NCBI GenBank assembly: GCA_000270325.1
Contig: BA000048.1
Location: 1,477,481-1,541,480, forward strand
Direction: 5' to 3'
Length of the DNA: 64,000 bases
Source: Candidatus Caldarchaeum subterraneum
GTDB taxonomy: Archaea; Thermoproteota; Nitrososphaeria_A; Caldarchaeales; Caldarchaeaceae
Position numbers and translations under genes: made by a program
In this document: piece by piece, positions 24,450-32,827 of the stretch
How the letters are laid out: the number at the start of each line of letters is the position of its first letter
Position numbering within the stretch: the stretch's first letter is position 1
Notes under the pieces: model-generated
The model's input: the letters and a program-made list of their open reading frames with translations, nothing else
Told to the model about the DNA's origin: nothing
The model's database searches: none

Positions 24450-26039
24450 ATGCCAAGGCTATTCAGCGAACTCGCCGACCTCTGCGTAAAACTCGAGTCC
24501 ACTAAGTCCAGAAGAGAAAAGATAAAGCATATATCCGATTTTCTCGGCAAATTTGGTCCCGAGGAGGCGGATGAAGCAGCCGCTGCCGCAAACCTTCTCG
24601 TAGGCCTCTCCTCAGGGGTTAGGAAGCTCGGCGTAAACATAGGGCCAGCAACCCTCTACAGGGCTCTGAGGGAGCAGCAGTCGGTTCTTACGCCGCCCAC
24701 GTCACTCACCATATCGGAGGTCTGGGAAACCATAGAAAAAGCCTCTTCCCTCACAGGGAAAGGCGTCATCGAAGCGAGGAAAGCTCTGCTATCAAACCTC
24801 TTAAGCCGAGCCAGTGAAAAAGAGCGGGAATGGCTCACCCGAATTCTCATGGGCGAGATGAGGCATGGAGCAAGCGTCGGCATTCTGGTGGAATCGCTTG
24901 CAAAATACCTCAACATGCCTCTCGAGAAGGTGAAGGCGGCGGAAATGGTTTTGGGCAGGCTTGATACCCTTGTGAAAAACGCGGTTAAAAGCGGGTTACA
25001 TGAGACGAGGCTGAAACTCTTCACCCCCGTCAAACCCATGCTGGCGGAATACGCCTACAGCCCCGAGGAAATCTTCGAGAAGCTGAGTCCACCAGTTTAC
25101 TTGGAGCCGAAAATCGACGGCGTAAGGCTTCAGGTCCACGTGGGCGACGGCATGGTCAAAGTCTACACGAGGGGGTTGAAGGACGTCACCGAATCTGTTC
25201 CAGACATCGTGGAAATGGTTCGCCAGGCCTTGAGTGCTGAGAAATGTATTCTCGACGGGGAAGGCTACTGCGTCGACGAAAACGGGCGCCCAACCCCTTT
25301 CCAGGAAACTATGCGTCGGATAGGAAGGGAGAAAAACGTGGATGAGGCGTTGAAAGAACTAGGCCTGCGGATAAAATTCTTTGACATCATTCATCTAAAC
25401 GGGGAAGACCTCTGGCAAAAGCCGCTGGATGAACGGAGACAAGCTCTCGAGGAAACGGTGGAACAACCGCTGATAAATCCTCTAACTATCGCAGATAACC
25501 GTGACATGGTTCAGGAGGCTCTGGAAACCTGGACATCCCTGGGCTACGAAGGGTTGATGGCCAAGTCGCCCAAAAGCCCCTACACCCCCGGCAGAAGGGG
25601 AGGACACTGGCTAAAAATGAAGAAAGCACTTACTCTCGACGTCGTGGTCGTAGCGGCTGAATGGGGGCACGGTAGGAGAAGAGGCTGGCTGAGCAACTAT
25701 CATTTAGCGGTGTTGGAAAGCCGCGGCGGAGGCTTCACACCCGTCGGAAAAACTTTCAAGGGGTTGACCGACGACGAGTTCCGTAAAATGACCCAGCTTC
25801 TTCTCGGGATTGCAAAGTCTCGCGAGGAATGGGGGGTCGTTGTAGAGCCGAGGATAGTGGTCGAGATAGAGTTTAACGAGGTGCAGAGAAGCCCAACCTA
25901 CCCTAGCGGATACGCACTCCGATTTGCGCGGATAAAGGCGATAAGAACCGACAAACAGCCCGACGAAGTCAACACATTAACCGATATCGAGAAAATCTAC
26001 AACAGCCAACGTAATCCCCGTAAAATACAATCGTATTAA
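24450..26039 (+). CDS. lig: ATP-dependent DNA ligase
   Basis: The 529-residue enzyme has an N-terminal DNA-binding domain, the adenylation motif EPKIDGVR with catalytic K221, downstream nucleotidyltransferase motifs (DGEGYC, YEGLMAKS, HWLKMKK) and an OB domain ending in motif VI-like RFARIKAIRTDK. It seals nicks in replication and repair. It is somewhat shorter than many archaeal ligases (about 560-600 residues), mainly in the N-terminal domain. Co-transcribed with Hsp20. Cofactor may be ATP only or ATP/ADP. Confidence 0.95.
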   Translation: MPRLFSELADLCVKLESTKSRREKIKHISDFLGKFGPEEADEAAAAANLLVGLSSGVRKLGVNIGPATLYRALREQQSVLTPPTSLTISEVWETIEKASSLTGKGVIEARKALLSNLLSRASEKEREWLTRILMGEMRHGASVGILVESLAKYLNMPLEKVKAAEMVLGRLDTLVKNAVKSGLHETRLKLFTPVKPMLAEYAYSPEEIFEKLSPPVYLEPKIDGVRLQVHVGDGMVKVYTRGLKDVTESVPDIVEMVRQALSAEKCILDGEGYCVDENGRPTPFQETMRRIGREKNVDEALKELGLRIKFFDIIHLNGEDLWQKPLDERRQALEETVEQPLINPLTIADNRDMVQEALETWTSLGYEGLMAKSPKSPYTPGRRGGHWLKMKKALTLDVVVVAAEWGHGRRRGWLSNYHLAVLESRGGGFTPVGKTFKGLTDDEFRKMTQLLLGIAKSREEWGVVVEPRIVVEIEFNEVQRSPTYPSGYALRFARIKAIRTDKQPDEVNTLTDIEKIYNSQRNPRKIQSY

Positions 26040-26060
26040 GCGAGGTTACATAAAGTCAGA

Positions 26061-26098
26061 AGGGGCCACAAACCCTTAAATCGCCAATTTCGGCCCCT
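26061..26098. promoter_or_regulatory. Inverted repeat flanking a TATA box
   Basis: AGGGGCC (26061-26067) and GGCCCCT (26092-26098) are perfect 7-bp arms around CTTAAAT (26074-26080), which sits at leaderless spacing from ATG 26106. It could be the ligase terminator hairpin or an operator. Confidence 0.35.
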
Positions 26099-26105
26099 AT
26101 TCATT

Positions 26106-26681
26106 ATGAAGGGGTTAGCGGCGACTCTCACATCTCTCGCCGTCTTGCTGATTCTGGGAGGGGTTGTGGCAAGGCCGGCTTTCGAAGGCATACCTCCACT
26201 CGGGTTTCAGACAGCTGTCCTCGCTGTGATGCTGACTGCTCTCGCCGCAGTCGTCACACCGCTTTCCTCAGCGCTCGGCGGGTCAACAGTCATGCCACCC
26301 ATGGGGACAACCCTCCACCTAGGCCTGTGGCCTCTGTTTACATGGTTTCTCGCAGGATTAACAGTGGCACTCATCACGAGAAGAGCGAGAGAGTCAGTCA
26401 TCCCCCCGCTAATCGCGTCAACCCTGACATATCTACTGGTTTTGGGTCTCTCCATATACGTGTTGCCCAGGGTTCCGGGGGCGATGAGCTGGGAGGTGTA
26501 TCTCACGGCTTTGGCCAAGCAGATCATTATAGACGGGCCCCTCGACTTCGCGTTTCTCTTCGCTCTCCCCCTGTTCACCGCCATGATTTCAGCCGTTTTC
26601 CTAGAATCTCTAACACCAAAGAAGCATGTCTATCGGGTTAATAGGCCGAGAAGGTTCTGGGAGTGGAGCGAAGAAGAATAA
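26106..26681 (+). CDS. Multi-spanning membrane protein of unknown function
   Basis: The 191-residue protein has about five hydrophobic segments (approx. 5-22, 36-58, 72-90, 100-122, 148-170) and a charged C-terminal tail rich in R, W and E. A VMPPMGTTLHLGLWP loop near residues 62-76 is the most distinctive stretch. No family recognised; it might be an S-component-like or cobalt-transport-like membrane protein, but that cannot be shown. It lies after the DNA ligase with its own promoter candidate and converges with the Lys-rich microprotein gene. Confidence 0.65.
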   Translation: MKGLAATLTSLAVLLILGGVVARPAFEGIPPLGFQTAVLAVMLTALAAVVTPLSSALGGSTVMPPMGTTLHLGLWPLFTWFLAGLTVALITRRARESVIPPLIASTLTYLLVLGLSIYVLPRVPGAMSWEVYLTALAKQIIIDGPLDFAFLFALPLFTAMISAVFLESLTPKKHVYRVNRPRRFWEWSEEE

Positions 26682-26701
26682 AATAAAAAGGAATGGGGTG
26701 T

Positions 26702-26824
26702 TTATCCCGCTGCTGGGGCTGCTTCTTCAGCAGGGGCTGCAGCGGGCTTGGCTCTCTTAGCTCTTCTTGTTGTTTTCTTTTTCTTACCTCCCTTCTTTGC
26801 TGTCTTCTTTTTTGCCTTCGGCAT
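26702..26824 (-). CDS. 40-residue lysine/alanine-rich basic protein
   Basis: The reading frame starts MPKAKKKTAKKGG, continues with further K/T/R-rich residues (six basic clusters up to residue 26) and ends in a PAAAPAEEAAPAAG tail. The composition resembles histone H1-like or eukaryote-type ribosomal protein tails, so nucleic-acid compaction or ribosome association is plausible but inferred. A TTTTTTAAA box on the minus strand (26855-26863) lies about 34 nt upstream of the ATG. It is too short for routine gene calling. No homologue recognised. Confidence 0.6.
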   Translation of the reverse strand: MPKAKKKTAKKGGKKKKTTRRAKRAKPAAAPAEEAAPAAG

Positions 26825-26854
26825 TTTTGCTCACGTTGTAGATGTTTTGCATGT

Positions 26855-26863
26855 TTAAAAAAT
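26855..26863 (-). promoter_or_regulatory. TATA-like box of the Lys-rich microprotein gene
   Basis: An AT-rich box centred about 34 nt upstream of the ATG at 26824. Confidence 0.4.
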
Positions 26864-26930
26864 TTTCTGAAAAATTTGTAGAAAATTCTTGTGCATAACT
26901 ATTTTTGATGCGTTAACTGATGTATCGGCC

Positions 26931-27254
26931 ATGATTTCGATAAATGAGTTTAAGCGTGTTGAGATGAGGGTTGGCAGGGTTGTGCATGCAGAGAAGTTGA
27001 AGGGTTCCGACAAATTGCTGAGGCTTAGGGTGAGGTTCGGCGACGTTGAGAAGCAGGTGTTAACGGGGTTAGCGGAGTATTACAGCCCCGACCACTTCAC
27101 AGGTCGTTTGTTCGTCTTCGTCACCAACCTTGAGACAAGGAAAATCAGGGGAGAGGTTTCGGAGGCGATGCTGTTGACGGCGGTGGAAAGCGAGCAAAAG
27201 ATTGTTCCGATTGTTCCCGAGGGCGAGGTTGCTGAAGGAACCGTGATAATGTAG
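26931..27254 (+). CDS. Stand-alone tRNA-binding OB-fold domain (MetG C-terminal/Trbp111/CsaA type)
   Basis: The 107-residue protein begins ISINEFKRVEMRVGRV, the typical opening of the EMAP-II/Trbp111 OB fold, and contains SDKLLRLRV and LVTGL-like (VLTGLAEYY) segments. Such domains bind the tRNA outer corner and act in trans with methionyl-tRNA synthetase or as a chaperone. ATG 26931 is chosen over the in-frame upstream codon at 26889 because homologues begin here. It precedes aspS by 33 nt, but aspS has its own promoter. Confidence 0.87.
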   Translation: MISINEFKRVEMRVGRVVHAEKLKGSDKLLRLRVRFGDVEKQVLTGLAEYYSPDHFTGRLFVFVTNLETRKIRGEVSEAMLLTAVESEQKIVPIVPEGEVAEGTVIM

Positions 27255-27256
27255 CC

Positions 27257-27264
27257 CTATATAT
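27257..27264 (+). promoter_or_regulatory. TATA box of aspS
   Basis: CTATATAT is centred 27 nt before the ATG at 27288, a textbook leaderless arrangement. Confidence 0.65.
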
Positions 27265-27287
27265 GGCATGTATGCTTTTGAACGGGG

Positions 27288-28577
27288 ATGTTGGCTGACT
27301 GCGGACGTGTGAAAAGTCTTCCCGATGGCTCCGAGGTGGAGCTGCGGGGATGGATACGCTCCAAGAGACATCACGGCCGATTGATGTTCATAGACCTGAG
27401 AGACGGGACGGGTGTTGTGCAGGTTACGTTGAAGGCTGCCGAGGTGCCTGAAGCCGATTTCCAGGCTGTGTCATCCGCTGGAAGAGAGTCTGCCCTCGTT
27501 GTTCGGGGCGTGGTTGTTCACGACCCTAGGGCTCCAGGCGGCGCCGAGGTGAAGGCTGGAAAGGTTGAGCTGGTATCGGCCTCCCTCGAAGAGTTTCCCA
27601 TCAAGAAAGGGGTAGGCCCCCGCTTCCTCAGCGACCACCGACACCTAGCTATACGCAGTCCCAAGGCTGCGGCCATACTGCGCTTCCGCTCAAACCTTCT
27701 CAAAAGCATCCGAAACTGGTTTGAGAGAGAAGGGTTTGTCGAAGTTCACTGCCCAACATTCATAACAGCCGCTGTTGAAGGAGGCGCCACCCTTTTCGAG
27801 GTTAACTATTTCGGGAAAAAAGTATACCTAACCCAGAGTGTTCAGTTTTACCAGGAGGCGGCAATCTATTCGCTGGGCAAGGTTTACAGCATTCAGCCCA
27901 GCTTCAGGGCGGAGAGGAGCAAGACACGTAGGCATTTGACCGAGTTTTGGCATGTCGAGGGCGAGATGGCTTTCGCCGGGTTGGATGACTTGATGAAGGT
28001 TGTTGAGAGACTGGTGGGGGAGGCGAGCGCCGAGACTTTGGAGAATTCAAGGGATGTATTGAAGCTGCTGGGACGGGAGAGGTCGCCGGAATCGGTTGAG
28101 CCACCATACCATCGTGTAAAATACTCCGAGGCCCTAGACATCCTTGCCTCAAAGGGCGTCCAACTGGAATGGGGTTCTGACCTAGGAGCCGACGAAGAGA
28201 AAATCCTAACCATGGAATTCGACAAACCATTCTTTCTCACCCACTTCCCGAAGAAAGCCAAAGCCTTCTACCACATGCCCGACCCAGCCAACCCCGAGCT
28301 AACACTCTCCGCTGACCTGCTTGCTCCCGAGGGATACGGCGAGATAGTGGGAAGTGGACAGAGAATACATGATTACCAACAGCTTTTGACGAGGATTGTG
28401 GAGGAGGGGCTGGAGCCGTCTGACTACAAGTGGTATCTTGACTTGAGGAAGTATGGTAGCGTTCCTCACAGCGGGTTCGGGCTGGGTGTGGAGAGGCTTG
28501 TCCAGTGGCTTCTCGGGCTGAAGAACATCCGCTCCGCAGTCATGTTTCCGAGAACCATGACCCGGACCTATCCATGA
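27288..28577 (+). CDS. aspS: Aspartyl-tRNA synthetase
   Basis: The 429-residue class II synthetase has an N-terminal OB anticodon-binding domain (about 1-105) and a catalytic core. Motif 2 is seen as FRAERSKTRRHLTEFWHVE (crossing residues 204-222), and motif 3 as GFGLGVERLVQWLLG near 397-411. Length and lack of a GAD insertion match the archaeal type, which may be non-discriminating (charging tRNA-Asn too) if no AsnRS exists. Whether it is discriminating cannot be decided here. The following methyltransferase gene overlaps by 4 nt. Confidence 0.96.
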   Translation: MLADCGRVKSLPDGSEVELRGWIRSKRHHGRLMFIDLRDGTGVVQVTLKAAEVPEADFQAVSSAGRESALVVRGVVVHDPRAPGGAEVKAGKVELVSASLEEFPIKKGVGPRFLSDHRHLAIRSPKAAAILRFRSNLLKSIRNWFEREGFVEVHCPTFITAAVEGGATLFEVNYFGKKVYLTQSVQFYQEAAIYSLGKVYSIQPSFRAERSKTRRHLTEFWHVEGEMAFAGLDDLMKVVERLVGEASAETLENSRDVLKLLGRERSPESVEPPYHRVKYSEALDILASKGVQLEWGSDLGADEEKILTMEFDKPFFLTHFPKKAKAFYHMPDPANPELTLSADLLAPEGYGEIVGSGQRIHDYQQLLTRIVEEGLEPSDYKWYLDLRKYGSVPHSGFGLGVERLVQWLLGLKNIRSAVMFPRTMTRTYP

Positions 28578-29128
28578 CCGAGCCCTACACTCCTCGTGAA
28601 GACACTTTTCTAACAATAGACTGTGTAGCCAAAACATCCCATGTCCAGATGGTGGCGGAGGTAGGATGTGGGACAGGCGAGGTGTTGAAGGCCCTTGCCG
28701 AGAAGTCCGATGACATAATAGGGATAGACATAGACCCAGAAGCTCTACGGATTGCAGCCGAGAAACTCAAAGACCTAAAACCCCGTCTACACCTCCTTAA
28801 CGCCTCGCTTCTGCCGCTTCGCCCCCGCTCATTAGACATGGTGGTCGCCAACCCTCCCTACCTGCCTGATGAACCGGGCTTCCACGACCCTACTATACAT
28901 GGAGGACCGCGAGGAGTCGAGTTGGCGGAGCAAATAATGGAGCATTCGTCGAGAGCCTTGCGTAACCAAGCTATCCTAGTGCTGACCGCTTCATCTCTGT
29001 CAGATGTCGACGACCTTCTCTCGAAAGCTTCCCGGAAGGGTTTCAGACCGCTTCATAAACTTGTTTTAAAGTCTTTTTTTGAAACAGTTTTCTGCTTTAT
29101 ATTCACGCTTTCCAGCGGTCAACGGTAG
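28574..29128 (+). CDS. HemK/PrmC-like release factor glutamine methyltransferase (Mtq2 type)
   Basis: The 184-residue protein has the SAM motif EVGCGTGEV (about residues 31-39) and the NPPY motif (about 94-97) typical of N5-glutamine methyltransferases. Small archaeal/eukaryotic members (HemK2/Mtq2) methylate the GGQ of aRF1 with a Trm112 partner. ATG 28574 overlaps the aspS stop (ATGA), so the pair is translationally coupled. Confidence 0.88.
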   Translation: MTEPYTPREDTFLTIDCVAKTSHVQMVAEVGCGTGEVLKALAEKSDDIIGIDIDPEALRIAAEKLKDLKPRLHLLNASLLPLRPRSLDMVVANPPYLPDEPGFHDPTIHGGPRGVELAEQIMEHSSRALRNQAILVLTASSLSDVDDLLSKASRKGFRPLHKLVLKSFFETVFCFIFTLSSGQR

Positions 29129-29137
29129 GCGACTTGT

Positions 29138-31012
29138 TTGTCTGAGGGGCGTCAGGTGGGCTATAGGCGGGAGATTGGCTGGTTCGGCTCCTTCGCCCTC
29201 GGATACGGAGACGTAGGGCCCAACATATTCATAGCCCTTGGAGTCATAACTCTCTACGCAGGCGGAGCGGCGCCGATAGCCTTCGCCATAGCCGCCCTAC
29301 TGTATGCAACTGTGGGGCTGATGTATGCCGAACTGGGTCCCACCTACCCCTATTCCGGCGGGGTTCATGTCTACGGGTTGAAGGCTTTCAATAGCGTCGT
29401 CAGCTTCGTAGCGGGATGGGCGATGCTGCTTGCCTACATTGTCTGCATCTCCCTGTTCGCCGTGGCAGCCGCGGGCTATCTCCGCCAGCTTTTCCCGGTT
29501 TTGATGTTTCCCGACATAACCGTCATGGGAGTGACTATTCCGTCTATAGGTGTGTTGGCGGGACTTCTCGCATCCCTTCTCATTCTGCTCAACATCGTCG
29601 GCATCAAGTACTCCGCGTTCATGGTCTCCGCCCTCGTCTTCGTGGGGCTCTTTATCGAAGCACTAATACTCTCGACCGGGTTTCTTCTCAAATTTGACCC
29701 CCAGCTGTTTCTTAGGCAGTTAACCGAGTTCGGAAGCTCGCAGCTTCAAAGAGACGTCGCATACCTGCCGTTTCTACCGGTCGAGACAAACAACTTCCTC
29801 TACGCCATAACTCTCGCCATGGCCTCTTTCGTCGGCATAGAGTCGATATCTCAGGCCGCGGAGGAAACACGTAGGCCTCATATCTCCCTCCCCAAAGCCG
29901 CAAAAATGGTTGTCGTAGTTGTGGCCGCCTCCGCAATAGCCTTTCCTGTTCTAGCCATAGGGTCGACTGACTGGCGTGTGATAGCCGCTGCTTACGAAAA
30001 CCCCATCTACACGCTTGTCAGCACATATCCATATGTGGGTGAGCTATTGATGCCTCTGGTTGCTTTAGCGGCGTTCATCCTCTGCTACTCATCCTCTAAC
30101 ACGGGTGTTGTTGGCGTCTCTCGGTTGACGGCTAGCATGGGTAGGTTTAGGCTCTTGCCCGCATGGCTTCAAGCCATTCACCCCAGGTTCAGGACACCTG
30201 TGAGAACCATTACCGTCTTCGGAGGAATAGGCGTCGGCTTGGCTTTTCTCGGCGACGTAACTTTTCTCGCAAGCGTCTACGCCTTCTCAGCTGTCATCAG
30301 CTACCTGATACTGGGCTTTTCATACTTTAGGCTGAGGAGGCTGGAGACAACGGTGTATAGGCCTTGGTGCATGCCGTTGTGTGTTAATCTCCGTGGACGT
30401 GAGGTTCCTGTGCTGGCCTTGATGGAGGTCTCGGGGATGGCTGTTATCCTCGGCTTGATGGCTGTGTTTCACGCGGTTGGGAGAGTGATGGCCCTTCTAT
30501 GGGTTGGTGCCGGATTGACGTTCTACGCTCTTTATAGAAAAAGGGCTGGAATGAATGTTTTGAGCAGAGACGAAGCTGCTCTTGTTGAACCGCTTAGCTA
30601 TCGGATAAGGGTCGGCGTTTTGATAAGGCCCTACGAAAACATTGAGACCGCGTACCGCTCAATAACACATTCCTTTGACAGAAGATTCGACCTTACCCTA
30701 GTCACCGTAGTGGAGCCGAGCAGATGGTTCGGTGGAGAGTTGGACAAGGTGGGTGAAGATGTTGTAAACGACTTAGAAGCGTTGGAGAAGAGGCTGAAGC
30801 ATGATAAGTATGTCGTCGACCGGGTGGCTGCGGTGGGCGAGTTTGAGGAAAAGGTTTCGGAGCTGCTGGAAAGCGAGAAAGTCGACCTCATCGCATACAT
30901 CCAGAGGAGGCCCGAGAAATCTGCCCTGGAGAAGGGGCATGAGGCTAGTATACACAACCTTTTATCCAAGTATCCCGGAAGGGTCATCTCGCTGAAGAGG
31001 GTGGGTGAATAG
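29138..31012 (+). CDS. APC-family amino acid permease with C-terminal USP-like domain
   Basis: The 624-residue protein has about 12 hydrophobic segments in the first 465 residues. The first helix contains GYGDVGPNIF, as in APC transporters. A soluble tail (about 485-624) reads VGVLIRPYENIETA and later KVDLIAYIQRR, matching the universal stress protein-type nucleotide-binding fold. Such fusions sense energy state. Start is TTG 29138. The next gene, a free RAM domain, starts inside its last 8 bases, strongly suggesting that the transporter is regulated by an amino-acid ligand. Confidence 0.88.
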   Translation: MSEGRQVGYRREIGWFGSFALGYGDVGPNIFIALGVITLYAGGAAPIAFAIAALLYATVGLMYAELGPTYPYSGGVHVYGLKAFNSVVSFVAGWAMLLAYIVCISLFAVAAAGYLRQLFPVLMFPDITVMGVTIPSIGVLAGLLASLLILLNIVGIKYSAFMVSALVFVGLFIEALILSTGFLLKFDPQLFLRQLTEFGSSQLQRDVAYLPFLPVETNNFLYAITLAMASFVGIESISQAAEETRRPHISLPKAAKMVVVVVAASAIAFPVLAIGSTDWRVIAAAYENPIYTLVSTYPYVGELLMPLVALAAFILCYSSSNTGVVGVSRLTASMGRFRLLPAWLQAIHPRFRTPVRTITVFGGIGVGLAFLGDVTFLASVYAFSAVISYLILGFSYFRLRRLETTVYRPWCMPLCVNLRGREVPVLALMEVSGMAVILGLMAVFHAVGRVMALLWVGAGLTFYALYRKRAGMNVLSRDEAALVEPLSYRIRVGVLIRPYENIETAYRSITHSFDRRFDLTLVTVVEPSRWFGGELDKVGEDVVNDLEALEKRLKHDKYVVDRVAAVGEFEEKVSELLESEKVDLIAYIQRRPEKSALEKGHEASIHNLLSKYPGRVISLKRVGE

Positions 31013-31289
31013 GTTGAGTGTTGGCGGTGTAAAAGCTATCGTCCACATCTTCGTGGAGAGCAACTCGATAGAGAAGGTGGCTAAACAGGTGAGCAAGCTC
31101 GATGAGGTTCTCGATGTCTACGAGGTGACGGGAGAGTTCGACCTCATACTGCTTGTGCAAACAAGCGACATCAGGGGATTCCGTGAATTTCTGAAAAACA
31201 AGATACTTTCTGTTCAGGGAGTCAAGAGCGCCGTAACCAGCATCGTCCTCTACACGCATAAAAAAGGTGGAGAAGAAACGGGGGAGTGA
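31005..31289 (+). CDS. Stand-alone RAM (Lrp/AsnC ligand-binding) domain protein
   Basis: A 94-residue protein of the Lrp/AsnC ligand-binding fold with no helix-turn-helix: VKAIVHIFVES opens the ACT-like fold, and GEFDLILLVQTSD matches the effector loop. Free RAM domains bind amino acids and often cap other proteins or regulators. Start GTG 31005 overlaps the APC permease by 8 nt. An alternative start is TTG 31014. It converges with the acidic microprotein gene, with the stops touching. Confidence 0.87.
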   Translation: MNRLSVGGVKAIVHIFVESNSIEKVAKQVSKLDEVLDVYEVTGEFDLILLVQTSDIRGFREFLKNKILSVQGVKSAVTSIVLYTHKKGGEETGE

Positions 31290-31403
31290 CTAAAACTCCT
31301 CCTCTTCCTCTTCTTCCCACTCTTCCTCCTCGAAATCTTCCTCCTCCCACTCTTCCTCGAACTCTTCCTCTTCTTCAGCCCAGAGGATTTTTTCGCCCAA
31401 CAT
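31290..31403 (-). CDS. 37-residue acidic low-complexity protein
   Basis: The frame begins MLGEKILWA and then is almost only glutamate with single aromatic residues at F15, W19, F24, W29 and F37, giving a net charge near -26. The aromatic spacing of 4-5 within an acidic run resembles interaction tips of SSB tails, transcription-factor acidic regions or DNA mimics; no function is claimed. A CCTTAAAAC box (about 31437-31445) lies about 38 nt upstream of the ATG on the minus strand. It is too short for routine gene calling. Confidence 0.55.
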   Translation of the reverse strand: MLGEKILWAEEEEEFEEEWEEEDFEEEEWEEEEEEEF

Positions 31404-31556
31404 TTTATTCACGCGGCGAATAAGGAAAACAGCCCTGTTTTAAGGTTTTTGAAACCTCGTCAAAGCATAATAGCTGAGGGTTTTACCTCTGTGTGGGGGA
31501 TGAGGCCGCTGCCCCAGACTGAGATGTGATGCAGGAAGAGCCGAGCCGACCCCTTT

Positions 31557-32795
31557 TTAGAGAGTCGGGGGATAGTTGACCCAAAGCATCTCCCCCGCCT
31601 TGAGAACACTTGTTCCCGGCGGTCCTGTGATGAACCCGTCTGAACGTGATGGAATACTCATGCCGCTTGACTCTCCCAGAACAGGGTAGCATCTCAACCC
31701 CTCGCCATCTTCCTCTACACGCACCCAGACAACCTTTACAAAGTCATGGTATTTCCTGAAAGTTATGTCCTCAGCCAGCGCGGCTTTAACTCTGTGATGA
31801 TAATAACGAGGCTCCTGATGCAGCAGTTTCCTCAACGCGGGGTAGGCGAGAAACATGAAGACGTTGAGAGTCGACATAATCAACCCCGGTAGAAAGATGA
31901 AAGGCCTGTCTCCCAAAAAAGTGAAGCCTCCGACCCTCCCCGGCTGAAGAGTTAACCCGTGGACAAACAGCTCGTTCTCGGAGGCGAGAATTGATGAGAC
32001 ATCCTTTTCGCTGACCGATGACCCTGCTATCGATAGAAGAAGGTCCAGCCGCCGTATCTGGTTTTCAAGTAGCTGCAAAAAGGCTGTTCGGTTGTCGGGA
32101 ACTATTCCGAGGAACAGTGGCTCGCCGCCCGCTGCCTCTACAAGCCGTGCCACCACATGGCTATGTGTGTTGAGAACTTTACCGCGCTTAGCCTCTGAAA
32201 AATCATCAGTCAACTCGTCACCGACCGCGACAATCCCAACCCGAGGTCTCCTCACCACCTTCAGCTTCTCAAAACCGAGGGCAGCAGCCAAAGCCACATC
32301 AGCCATCTTCAGAACTCTCCCCCTCTCAAACAACGTCTGCCCAGCGGCGACATCGAACCCCTTCATGTCAACATACTGATAAGGTGTGGCCGGTGATGTG
32401 AAAACCACATAATCCCCCTCCACCGTGACATTTTCCTGTGGGACGACAGCGTCACACCCATCAGGTAAATAGGCACCCGTCAGTATGCGGGCAGTCTCAC
32501 CGGCGCCCACCTTGAACTCGGGTTTTTTACCGGCATAGCAGACGCCAACTGTTTTCAGCTTGACTGGGTTGCTGGGCGAGGCGTTTTGGAGCAAGGATGA
32601 GTTGACGGCGTAGCCATCCATGTGTGATGCGTTGTGCGGCGGCAGGTCAGCAGGCGACACAACAGGCTCATAAACCACTCGACCAAAAGCCTGAAAAACC
32701 GGAACAACCTCATAATCACCGATAGGGCTCAGATGCTCCAACAAAAGCCTCTGAGCATCCCATACATCCGTAAACTTGGTAATTCTCCTATACAA
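31557..32795 (-). CDS. moeA: Molybdopterin molybdenumtransferase
   Basis: The 412-residue protein has the four-domain MoeA layout: domain with PHNASHMDGYAV (about 51-62), ARILTGAYLPDGCDAVVPQE (a mid segment near 104-123), the molybdopterin domain with VGIVAVGDEL (about 180-189), SIAGSSVSEKD, and a C-terminal beta domain. It inserts Mo (or W) into molybdopterin-AMP. Its start is 29 nt from a TATA box shared with the divergent xdhC-like gene. It fits the Mo-hydroxylase island that follows. Confidence 0.94.
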   Translation of the reverse strand: MYRRITKFTDVWDAQRLLLEHLSPIGDYEVVPVFQAFGRVVYEPVVSPADLPPHNASHMDGYAVNSSLLQNASPSNPVKLKTVGVCYAGKKPEFKVGAGETARILTGAYLPDGCDAVVPQENVTVEGDYVVFTSPATPYQYVDMKGFDVAAGQTLFERGRVLKMADVALAAALGFEKLKVVRRPRVGIVAVGDELTDDFSEAKRGKVLNTHSHVVARLVEAAGGEPLFLGIVPDNRTAFLQLLENQIRRLDLLLSIAGSSVSEKDVSSILASENELFVHGLTLQPGRVGGFTFLGDRPFIFLPGLIMSTLNVFMFLAYPALRKLLHQEPRYYHHRVKAALAEDITFRKYHDFVKVVWVRVEEDGEGLRCYPVLGESSGMSIPSRSDGFITGPPGTSVLKAGEMLWVNYPPTL

Positions 32796-32819
32796 ACGCC
32801 CATAGTTCTCGCGATTGGC

Positions 32820-32827
32820 TTATATTT
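32820..32827. promoter_or_regulatory. Central TATA box shared by moeA and the xdhC-like gene
   Basis: TTATATTT lies at the exact middle of the 56-bp gap, 28 nt from the xdhC-like TTG (32852) and 29 nt from the moeA start (32795). No other TATA candidate is visible. Confidence 0.6.
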
